A DNA stretch of 64,000 bases, taken from contig NZ_JARDUA010000001.1 in NCBI RefSeq assembly GCF_029360645.1, positions 682,001 through 746,000 on the forward strand, in the 5' to 3' direction. Made by a program: the position numbers and the translations under genes. This DNA comes from Pontibacter litorisediminis (GTDB taxonomy: Bacteria; Bacteroidota; Bacteroidia; Cytophagales; Hymenobacteraceae). The notes beneath the pieces were generated by a model. The model had not been told where the DNA came from, made no database searches, and saw nothing but the letters and a program-made list of their open reading frames with translations. This document shows positions 17,570 through 24,872 of this stretch, piece by piece (within the stretch, counting starts at the first letter, position 1; each line of letters begins with the position of its first letter).

Positions 17570-18568
17570 ATGAAAAGTGTGTCGATCTTAGTCCCCGAGT
17601 CTTCTGTTTTGCAGGCCATTGCGGATCCGCGTTACCTGTTCGCTGCCGTTAACCAGTTTCTGACTGCAGCAGGTAAAGCTCCCCTCTTCCATGTGCAGCT
17701 TGTCGGGTTTACAAGTGAGATCGAGTTAAACCACGGCACCTTTACGGTGCATGCTGACAAGGAGCTGAAAGATGTGCCTCAAACAGATTTGGTTATCATA
17801 CCTGCGTTGGCTGGCGATATGGCTTCCGCTGTGGCTGCAAACCAAAACCTTGTTCCCTGGATTGTGGCGCAGTACCATAGAGGGGCCGAGGTGGCCTCGC
17901 TTTGTGTGGGTGCTTTCCTGCTGGCTTCTACAGGCTTGCTGGCAGGCAAGAAATGCTCTACCCACTGGGGTTTCATCAACGAGTTCAGGCAGATGTTTCC
18001 GGATGTGGAGGTAGTGGACGGAAGCATTGTGACGGAAGAAAACCGGCTGTACTCCAGTGGCGGGGCCAATTCTTACTGGAACCTGCTGCTCCACCTGGTG
18101 GAGAAGTATACCGACCGCGAAACAGCTATACTGGCCTCCAAATACTTTGCTATAGACATAGACCGTAACAGTCAGGCGGCATTTGCTTTGTTTCAGGGCC
18201 AGAAAGCTCACCACGATGCCGCCGTCAGAGCGGCACAAAAGTATATCGAGAACAATTACAGCGATAAGCTGACAGTAGACCAGCTGGCAGAGAAAGTAGC
18301 CATAGGCCGGCGCAGCTTTGAACGCCGGTTTCTTAAGGCCACCAACAACACAGTGCTGGAGTACATGCAGCGCATAAGGATCGAAGCTGCTAAGCGAAGT
18401 TTAGAAACCAGCAGCAAGAACATAAACGAGGTGATGTTTGATGTGGGCTATACCGATACCAAAGCTTTCCGCACAATCTTCAAGAGAATTACTGGGCTTA
18501 CGCCAATCGAGTACCGTAACAAGTATAGCAAGCGAGCCCTACAGCAAGCGCACCTAGCCATTCCTTAG
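17570..18568 (+). CDS. GlxA-type AraC family transcriptional regulator (DJ-1/PfpI + HTH)
   Basis: A 332-residue regulator. Residues 1 to about 185 form a DJ-1/PfpI-like sensor with the nucleophile-elbow segment SLCVGAFLLAS (Cys near 113). Residues about 225-325 form two AraC-type helix-turn-helix motifs (LTVDQLAEKVAIGRRSFERRF, then MFDVGYTDTKAFRTIFKRITG and the ending LTPIEYR). GlxA-type regulators sense small metabolites or envelope cues through the DJ-1 domain. Divergence from the AHSA1 gene makes the 17393-17569 interval the likely control region. Confidence 0.92.
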   Translation: MKSVSILVPESSVLQAIADPRYLFAAVNQFLTAAGKAPLFHVQLVGFTSEIELNHGTFTVHADKELKDVPQTDLVIIPALAGDMASAVAANQNLVPWIVAQYHRGAEVASLCVGAFLLASTGLLAGKKCSTHWGFINEFRQMFPDVEVVDGSIVTEENRLYSSGGANSYWNLLLHLVEKYTDRETAILASKYFAIDIDRNSQAAFALFQGQKAHHDAAVRAAQKYIENNYSDKLTVDQLAEKVAIGRRSFERRFLKATNNTVLEYMQRIRIEAAKRSLETSSKNINEVMFDVGYTDTKAFRTIFKRITGLTPIEYRNKYSKRALQQAHLAIP

Positions 18569-18632
18569 ACTGGATCAACAGGCTCAGTAAAAACAGCTTT
18601 CTTTATCAGAGGCTGCATTTCCTATGGTCTGC

Positions 18633-19421
18633 TTAAGCATCCAACAGCTGTTTGATAAACGCTGATGCTCTGCTAATCACCAGCTCCGGGCATTGCCTGT
18701 GGGGCGTATGTCCCACCCCAGGGATGATATACTTTTCTGCCCTGCCACTAACCTGTTTCACTGTCCTCTCTACCTGTTCCACCGTGCCATACTCATCTAA
18801 AGAGCCCTGGACAAACAGAAGAGGACAGCTAATGCCCGGCAAGAAATGCTCGATGTTCCAGTTTCTATAATCGCCCCGTGTCCAGGTTTCTGTCCAGGCC
18901 CTGAAGATAGCCTCCACCTTATCGCCGTGGTATCTTTTCAGCCGCTCAGATAGGTTGGTTGTTCTGTAAGATTCCACCGCCTGGTTAACTCCCTCTAGTG
19001 TGACATCCTCCACAAAGATATGAGCGGCTTCGCATACCACAGCTTTAACACGCTTTGGGTACTTGCTTGCCGCAATCAAGGCGATAGAGCCGCCGTCGCT
19101 GTGCCCAAACAGAATGGCATCCTCAATATTTAAAGTTTTGAGCAGATCGTTCAGCACTGCTGCCTCTAATTCCAGGTAATTGGTAGGCCTTTCATGCGTG
19201 GGCATCGGGTCGGATTTGCCGTAGCCTAAGCGATCATAGGCCAGCACATTGCAATCTGTTGCCTCCGCAAGCTTCTGTGGCAGGTCGCGCCAAAGCTGCA
19301 CGCACCCCAGGGAATCATGCAGAAAGACAATGGTCGGGCAAAACGCACACTGCCTCCGGTACTCCACATAAAGCCCCTGGCCGTTCACGTCTGTTATTGT
19401 ACTGATCTCCTCCTGTAACAT
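18633..19421 (-). CDS. alpha/beta hydrolase
   Basis: A 262-residue hydrolase with oxyanion region FLHDSLGCVQLW (about 32-43), nucleophile elbow GHSDGG (Ser near 109), an acid candidate in QGSLDEYG (about 212) and His in GVGHTPH (about 240). The fold and length are standard for small-molecule esterases or C-C hydrolases; the substrate cannot be inferred. It is convergent with the GlxA-type regulator 65 bp away. Confidence 0.87.
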   Translation of the reverse strand: MLQEEISTITDVNGQGLYVEYRRQCAFCPTIVFLHDSLGCVQLWRDLPQKLAEATDCNVLAYDRLGYGKSDPMPTHERPTNYLELEAAVLNDLLKTLNIEDAILFGHSDGGSIALIAASKYPKRVKAVVCEAAHIFVEDVTLEGVNQAVESYRTTNLSERLKRYHGDKVEAIFRAWTETWTRGDYRNWNIEHFLPGISCPLLFVQGSLDEYGTVEQVERTVKQVSGRAEKYIIPGVGHTPHRQCPELVISRASAFIKQLLDA

Positions 19422-20122
19422 AAATGGTATTTATACTTATTACTCTGCCGTTTCCCTTGCTGATCTGGTTGAACACTACACCTCTGCAAGACCCCTATAC
19501 CTGAATAAGGTTAAATGGCTCCTCTAGATGGAACAAAGTACAGAAAACAACCGCGTTAGCACATGCAGCTTGGCCCCTCCTCCACAGCTTAACCCATCGC
19601 AAAGCAATGATCTCCTGTAAAGCACCCGCAATTTAAGCTTCATCTATACCTTCAAACTATTCCAATGGTGTAAATTGGCAATTGTCATCATCCTGAATGG
19701 CGTGATAAGGGGCCAGATCCAGAGAAATTATTCAGAAAATGGGAGGCTATGAAGCAAGGTGCAAGGAAGCGGTGAGTATAGGCTATAACACTATTGAAGT
19801 GTTTGCCACAATTTGCCATGCTAGGCGGATGCACAGAGGTAGGCACAGCGGGCGTATTGTATTATTTACACTCTCCTGCTAGCCCGGAAAATTAGCTTCC
19901 CCAAAAGGGCAGCGGCCAAAGCCGTTATGGAAGGCTCAGGTAATCAGCACTGGCGCGGAGTGAGCAAATCGGCAAAGGAGTGCCTGGAGTTAGGGCATAA
20001 GTAGCAAAAGCAGGCCCTGATGACTTTAGATAGATTTAGCTGCTCTTGCTACTATACATGTTCCTTTCTTTTGGCGAAACAAAGTATAAGAGCACCTCGG
20101 CGTCCCTATCCAGGCAGCTCAT
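19422..20122. other. gene-free stretch of about 700 bp
   Basis: No gene is supported. A plus frame ending at 20004 reads AAAKAVMEGSGNQHWRGVSK without a usable start and matches no family I know; it could be a remnant. No RNA gene was recognised. Confidence 0.35.
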
Positions 20123-20167
20123 ACTTGTACAAAGGCCATCAACGCTGTGGAAGGCCTTTGTACAAGT
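20123..20167. repeat. 15-bp perfect inverted repeat downstream of DUF983 gene
   Basis: Arms ACTTGTACAAAGGCC (20123-20137) and GGCCTTTGTACAAGT (20153-20167) with a 15-nt loop. It lies 40 bp past the reverse-strand stop at 20206. The T-run occurs before rather than after the hairpin in the direction of that gene, so it is not a textbook terminator; it may act by stem alone or be a repeat. Confidence 0.6.
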
Positions 20168-20205
20168 AAAAAATGCTTCATGGTGCTTTGCGGCAACCTT
20201 ATATG

Positions 20206-20601
20206 CTAATGAGCTTTTTTAGGGATCTGGCTGCAGGGCCCTTCATACCGGATAAAGATATTGATCCATAGCACCCGGGATAGCCTAAAAATAAGCGGCA
20301 AGAAGCCGACTACAACCACGGCAACGACAGCTATCATCATCGCCATAGTTAGCTCCTCCACAAACTGATACAGGATAAACATGGATACCAGGAAGATCGC
20401 CACATTTATGGCAAAGCTGACATACATCGCCCCATAATAATAGCCTACCTCCTGCTCCAGATCCTGCCCGCAGCAAGGGCAAACTTTGTTCATATCTGCG
20501 AATTTTGTGCTATACGTTGGTGTGGAGAACATGTCACCTTCACGGCACCTAGGGCACTTCATAGCAAGGATACCATACACCATTGACTTTCGCTCACTCA
20601 T
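20206..20601 (-). CDS. DUF983 family membrane protein
   Basis: A 131-residue protein with the DUF983 layout: an N-terminal zinc-ribbon (CPRCREGDMF near 15-24 and CPCCGQDLE near 42-50) followed by a GYYYGAMYVSF motif and two transmembrane segments (about 60-78 and 86-108). Function is unknown although widely conserved, sometimes near cytochrome c oxidase genes. A promoter-like TATCTTTG lies 28 bp upstream of its start. Confidence 0.9.
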   Translation of the reverse strand: MSERKSMVYGILAMKCPRCREGDMFSTPTYSTKFADMNKVCPCCGQDLEQEVGYYYGAMYVSFAINVAIFLVSMFILYQFVEELTMAMMIAVVAVVVVGFLPLIFRLSRVLWINIFIRYEGPCSQIPKKAH

Positions 20602-20628
20602 GTTTCTTGTTTGCTTTTATCTATATCA

Positions 20629-20636
20629 CAAAGATA
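20629..20636 (-). promoter_or_regulatory. -7 box (TATCTTTG) of DUF983 gene
   Basis: On the minus strand TATCTTTGTG matches the Bacteroidota -7 consensus, about 28 bp from the DUF983 start. The corresponding -33 element is not clear. Confidence 0.5.
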
Positions 20637-20664
20637 CAAGGTTGATTCGGCTTCTTCACGGGAC

Positions 20665-20690
20665 AAAAAGTCCGTTTGATTGGACTTTTT
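20665..20690. promoter_or_regulatory. inverted repeat, candidate operator
   Basis: AAAAAGTCC (20665-20673), 8 nt, then GGACTTTTT (20682-20690). It lies just upstream of the DUF983 -7 box and about 210 bp before the AraC regulator, a position suitable for a regulator-binding site shared by the divergent genes. Role inferred from position only. Confidence 0.4.
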
Positions 20691-20899
20691 ACCCGCATGT
20701 ACCGTCTGCCTACGCGCTAGCAAGATATGGCGGCCCCTTCTCTACGCCTACATATCATGCTTCTCATTTACCACCAAACACAGCAAGGGCATTGGCCGGA
20801 CGCTTACGTAGCATTAACTTACCAAATAACGGTTTGTTTTTCTTCATTAATTTTCCGCTTCTTTACAACCTCTACATTTCACGAGTTCTTAGCTAAGCT

Positions 20900-21778
20900 A
20901 TGTCAAAGCAACATTTACCCCTTTATCAGATCCAGGATTTTAATGCCCTGGCGCATAAAGAAAGGTATTTTTATGCCAGCTCCCTGGCGGCTCACCTGCA
21001 GGAACACCTGTTTACCCAGCAACCGCACAAGCACACTTTTTATATTATCCTCTTCATCACCCAGGGCAGCGGCACACACACCATAGACTTCAAGAAATAT
21101 GAGGTAAAGCCCAACATGTTCTTCTTCATGGTGCCGGGCCAGGTGCACAGCTGGGTGCTTTCCGAAGATGCGGATGGGTTTGTGGTTTTCTTTACGCCGG
21201 AGTTTTACCTAAAGGAGTTTTCACACAAAAAACTGTTTGACTACCCCTTTTTCAATCCATTGCTCAACCACCCTGTGCTAACTGTATCTGAAGAGGAAAC
21301 ACATGGCCTTGCGCTCACCTTTCAGGCACTTCAGAAGGAATATGCGGGAAATGAGTTGATGAGAAACCAGATGTTAAGCCGGCACCTGGACATCCTTCTG
21401 ATAAGCCTAACACGCCTCCAACAAACCAAGGGAACAAAAGCAGAAGTAAAAGGTGGAGAGCTGTCGCTTTTACAGAACTTTGAAGACCTGGTGGAGCAGC
21501 ACTATAAAGCGCATTTGCCTGTTACTTTTTATGCTGAACAACTGCATGTAACCACCAGGCATTTAAAAGAGATATGCAAGGGGGCTTTGGGAAAAACCAC
21601 CAACGAGCTAGTGCAGGACCGCCTGTCTCTGGAGGCGCAAAGGCTATTGGTTCACTCAGAACTCACAGCCTCACAAATTGCGGCAGAACTAGGATACTTC
21701 GATGCCGCTTATTTCTTCCGCTTTTTTAAAAAGCACACCGGCCTTACACCAGAACAGTTCCGCAACCTAAACAGGTAA
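20900..21778 (+). CDS. AraC family transcriptional regulator with cupin sensor
   Basis: A 292-residue regulator. The N-terminal half has the AraC-type cupin pattern (FITQGSGTHTIDF, then VKPNMFFFMVPGQVHSW near 75-91). Residues about 190-290 carry the paired HTH (FYAEQLHVTTRHLKEICKG and AAELGYFDAAYFFRFFKKHTG) ending in LTPEQFR. It binds a small effector through the cupin and activates genes nearby or elsewhere. No structural operon is adjacent in the same direction, so the target is unknown. The divergent DUF983 gene and intervening inverted repeat are candidates. Confidence 0.9.
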   Translation: MSKQHLPLYQIQDFNALAHKERYFYASSLAAHLQEHLFTQQPHKHTFYIILFITQGSGTHTIDFKKYEVKPNMFFFMVPGQVHSWVLSEDADGFVVFFTPEFYLKEFSHKKLFDYPFFNPLLNHPVLTVSEEETHGLALTFQALQKEYAGNELMRNQMLSRHLDILLISLTRLQQTKGTKAEVKGGELSLLQNFEDLVEQHYKAHLPVTFYAEQLHVTTRHLKEICKGALGKTTNELVQDRLSLEAQRLLVHSELTASQIAAELGYFDAAYFFRFFKKHTGLTPEQFRNLNR

Positions 21779-21928
21779 TCATTCTCTTTCCCAAAGCCAA
21801 TAGATTTGCGCTTATACAGGTAGGGCAAGTAGAAAACCAGTGCCCTCCGTTTCTGTAGCCTTGAAGCGAAATAGCTTCATAAACTCGTCGCCCTTTCGTG
21901 GGCTACACCTGTTTTTAGGTAGCTACGG

Positions 21929-22882
21929 TTACTGTGCATGCGCCATAGTTTCCTGCAGCCATTCCAGGGCCTCGCTTTCGGTTAAGAAGTAGCTGGACAA
22001 GTAGGTTGGAACGGCTCCTTTTATTTTACAGCCCACGGCCTCTGTTGCCATCTGCTGAAGCCAGTCGAAAGAAGGTATGATCGCCATGCGTGTTAGCCTG
22101 CTCTTGGCCAGAATCTCTATACTTACGTTCGTCAACCAGGCCTGATCTTCGAGAGACGGAATCCCCAGGCGCCTGTTATCCACCAGTAAGCGCTCCAGCT
22201 TGTGTGCCATCAACGCTCTACCGGCCAGCAGAACCCCATACCGGTACTCCCTGCTTTGTACCGGCCTCAGCCATCTGAGAGTCAACAGGCTGCTCTGCTT
22301 CTCCTTCGAAAGTTGCAGGAAACCAGTCAGGCGTAACACTTCATGCCCAGCAACATCCTGTACAGCCTCAGTTTTTACGGCAGGACTGCTGTCGATAACC
22401 TCTAGCGGAGGCAAAGCCTGCAGCAGGGCGCGCAAAGCTTTTGGCTTGCTGCTCATGGGCACAGACATAAAATCTTCTGGCACGGCGTCGGCATTGGGCT
22501 TGTCTTCTAATACCCAGGCCTGTGCTTTCTCCACGGTTCCAAAAACGTTTGTTTTATAAGGGAGCGCCTCGGTGTCCTCCACCACCCGTGCGTAGGCTGA
22601 CCACTGCCGGGCGTCGCCGGAGAGTACTCTTGCGCTGCGGCAAAGGGATGTGTTATGGAGTGCCTGCTTCAGAAACACAGATGTGCAGTGCTGATCCTCC
22701 TCCGACGGCACCCCTACTTTCGAGAGATCGATTACCGTGTATTGAACACGCAGTTTAGCAATAGAAAGCGCGATAAACCGAATGCCTTGCCTATACTCCT
22801 CACTAGAGACCGGACGCAGCCAGTCTGCCAGCAAGTATTTTCTGGATGGGCTATAAAGTAGCGACAGAAAACCTTCACTCAT
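21929..22882 (-). CDS. protein of two tandem copies of an uncharacterised domain
   Basis: I do not recognise this 317-residue protein. It plainly contains a duplication. An N-terminal unit (about residues 10-115: ADWLRPVSSEEYRQG, then VIDLSKVGVPSEEDQ, then a C-terminal KAQAWVLED helix) corresponds to a second unit (about 195-315: RWLRPVQSREYRYG, LLVDNRRLGIPSLEDQ, ESEALEWLQET). A linker of about 70 residues joins them. The alternating strand/helix pattern and single-domain length recall the STAS-like or SpoIIAA-like proteins common in Cytophagales, but I cannot confirm this. No signal peptide or membrane segment, so cytoplasmic. Confidence 0.75.
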   Translation of the reverse strand: MSEGFLSLLYSPSRKYLLADWLRPVSSEEYRQGIRFIALSIAKLRVQYTVIDLSKVGVPSEEDQHCTSVFLKQALHNTSLCRSARVLSGDARQWSAYARVVEDTEALPYKTNVFGTVEKAQAWVLEDKPNADAVPEDFMSVPMSSKPKALRALLQALPPLEVIDSSPAVKTEAVQDVAGHEVLRLTGFLQLSKEKQSSLLTLRWLRPVQSREYRYGVLLAGRALMAHKLERLLVDNRRLGIPSLEDQAWLTNVSIEILAKSRLTRMAIIPSFDWLQQMATEAVGCKIKGAVPTYLSSYFLTESEALEWLQETMAHAQ

Positions 22883-23040
22883 AGCAATTAAATGGGATTT
22901 ACTGAAATGAAATATACTGATCCGGCTAAAAGATCTGATGCTTGCCTGTAGCGATTACCCACAGGTCTCATAAACTGAAGCGGCGATAGTCTAGGTCTGC
23001 CTTCAACACCAACAAAGTGGCACCCGAGCGGCGAGAGGAG
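22883..23040. other. gene-free stretch before small frames
   Basis: No feature recognised. It forms the left part of an 860-bp interval between the duplicated-domain gene and the lytic transglycosylase, which otherwise contains only small possible coding frames. Confidence 0.3.
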
Positions 23041-23133
23041 CTAACTACTCCTGGACCTTTTCTTACAATTATTTAGAGCAGTTCCTGGTTTAAACGTAGG
23101 TGTCTTCTCTGGATACATGCGCTTGTATTTCAT
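23041..23133 (-). CDS. possible small basic peptide (30 aa)
   Basis: Reverse frame beginning MKYKRMYPEKTPTFKPG and ending in a basic tail. Its ATG overlaps the stop of the upstream 53-codon frame in an ATGA arrangement, as in translationally coupled pairs. The Lys/Pro-rich composition looks protein-like, but no homolog is known to me. It could equally be the end of a broken gene. Confidence 0.25.
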   Translation of the reverse strand: MKYKRMYPEKTPTFKPGTALNNCKKRSRSS

Positions 23134-23291
23134 GAGTATGCCCTTGTTAACATATGGTCTTTTATGCTCAAGTGTATCTGTACCCAAGGCTGTCGCCGCT
23201 TGATTACAACCGACCAACCAATATAAAAGACGCTGAGTTCAAGGGACTTATCGCCTACGAAGCAGTTTTTTAAGCCAATGTCACTGTACAT
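23130..23291 (-). CDS. possible small ORF or gene remnant (53 aa)
   Basis: Reverse frame MYSDIGLKNCFVGDKSLELS followed by a hydrophobic segment around FYIGWSVVI and ending HMLTRAYS. The frame stays open for about 26 codons upstream without a start, so it could be the 3' end of a decayed gene. It is coupled by ATGA to the next small frame. Unrecognised; codon content looks coding but evidence is thin. Confidence 0.25.
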   Translation of the reverse strand: MYSDIGLKNCFVGDKSLELSVFYIGWSVVIKRRQPWVQIHLSIKDHMLTRAYS

Positions 23292-23422
23292 AGTACCTTC
23301 GCCATCCACTTGAACAGCTTCACCCTCTAAAAGATGCTGTTCAACACAAAAACAGCAAACTCATAACTTTTTGATAAACAACAGGTTTCTTCCTTTCTAA
23401 GAAGCAAAATACAGCAATATAA

Positions 23423-23590
23423 TTGTTAGCATGCAGCGCGGCGCCGTTACCGGTGCACTACCTGAGGCAAGGCCGTAAACTGCTGCCCTGGCGATGTAAC
23501 CAAGCTAAAGAGGTTTGGGCTGCCGTGCTTGAGCAACAGCACAAGCTAGTGCAGCATATTGCACCGGTGCTCACACAAAAAAGACAGTAA
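23423..23590 (+). pseudogene. possible gene remnant
   Basis: An open plus frame of 55 codons before the stop lacks an ATG and reads PLPVHYLRQGRKLLPW and later EVWAAVLEQQHKLVQHI. The amphipathic helical character suggests former coding sequence. No family assigned. Confidence 0.2.
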
Positions 23591-23748
23591 GGGTAGGGTA
23601 AGGATCTGGGGAAACAAGAACTTTCTTTCTACGGACAGGGGGCTATGCCTCTGCGGCTCCCCTTCCCAAGTCCTTCATCACTCCTACAAATAGCTGAAGG
23701 CACGCGAAGAGGGGCCGGTTAACAAGATAGCAACATCTGCTGCTGAGC

Positions 23749-24675
23749 CTACATGGCCTCCTGTGGCAGCTTTAACTCGAACTCCTTTCCTGCCGGCACA
23801 GTTAGTCTATACCCCTTTATCCAGGGGTTGTAGAAGCGCAGCGATTTGTAGTTGGTGCCTTGCTCCAGGGCAAAGGCGGGCAGGTCGGCAACGGAGGAGG
23901 TAACTTTTACGGAGCGGTACGGCAGGGGCTTATAACCATTATCCTCGTGCATTTCGAAACCATACTTTTGGGGATTGCCCAACACCTCTTTCAGCGCCAG
24001 GATGCGAAACATGTAACGCGAAGTCTCATCATTCAAGTAGAGGTCATAATACGAATCAACTCCCTGCCGCTCCAGCGCACGGGCAAGGCCAGCCATACCT
24101 CTGTTGTAGGACGCTGCCGCATTGGTCCAGGAGCCAAACCGTTCTTTAGCCCTTTTCAGGTACTGTACAGCGGCAAGCGTAGCTTTCTGCACATGGAAAC
24201 GCTCATCCACCTCCCCGTTCACGATGAGCCCGTACCCGCGGGCTGTATCAGGCATCAGCTGCCAGAAACCCGCGGCCCCGGCCGGAGAGGTTACATGGCC
24301 GAAAAGGCTCTCGGCCAGTGCCAGGTAAACAAAGTCCTCGGGAATGCCATTTTCCCTCAGCAGGACCTTGATCTCTGGAACGTACCGCTGCATGCGCTTC
24401 AGGCCCAGGAGCGTTGTGGCATGCAGGTAGGAATTCACGAGCAGCTCGCGGTCCAGCCGCTCCGCCACATCCGGCACATGCAGCGGTACCGGTTCACCGG
24501 CAAAATTAAGGGCGGCAGGCATCGGGGGCGGTGAAAACACAGGTTTCAAAGCATTCATTTTCGCCTCGCCTGCGGCCATACCACCTGCCGTCATGATCTG
24601 CTGCTGGCTACACAGTTGCAGCGCCGCCACCATAACTAACACTCCGCCCACATATTTCCAGATCTGCTGTGACAT
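23749..24675 (-). CDS. lytic transglycosylase (SLT domain)
   Basis: A 308-residue exported protein: an N-terminal hydrophobic segment (about 9-24) then the SLT fold at about 95-245. The catalytic Glu lies in ALAESLFGHVTSPAGAAGFWQLMPDTARGYG (given here only as family landmark; E near 128), followed by NAAASYNRGMAGL. These enzymes cleave the MurNAc-GlcNAc bond of peptidoglycan with formation of 1,6-anhydro-MurNAc and act in the periplasm. The C-terminal 60 residues (VPAGKEFELKLP) resemble the short LysM-like/hydrophobic tail of MltD homologs. Its neighbours give no pathway clue. Confidence 0.9.
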   Translation of the reverse strand: MSQQIWKYVGGVLVMVAALQLCSQQQIMTAGGMAAGEAKMNALKPVFSPPPMPAALNFAGEPVPLHVPDVAERLDRELLVNSYLHATTLLGLKRMQRYVPEIKVLLRENGIPEDFVYLALAESLFGHVTSPAGAAGFWQLMPDTARGYGLIVNGEVDERFHVQKATLAAVQYLKRAKERFGSWTNAAASYNRGMAGLARALERQGVDSYYDLYLNDETSRYMFRILALKEVLGNPQKYGFEMHEDNGYKPLPYRSVKVTSSVADLPAFALEQGTNYKSLRFYNPWIKGYRLTVPAGKEFELKLPQEAM

Positions 24676-24872
24676 CGTTCCTCCCTTCTGATTCGTGAAA
24701 AATATTCCTTTTACATTCGCACTCTTTAAATTATGAAAAAATAAAGGATCGGCAAAATGGCTCCTTTGGGCAGTCGCATACTTTCCCTTCGTTTCCCTCC
24801 CACCTGTTTACCCAACTTCCTGTATGCTTTTGCGCTATTACCCTGCTGCTCACCGTTGTTATCTGGTAGTTC

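Noticed and set aside
19880..20004. Plus frame reading GSGNQHWRGVSK
   Set aside because: No start codon context and no recognised family; too short to call even as a remnant.
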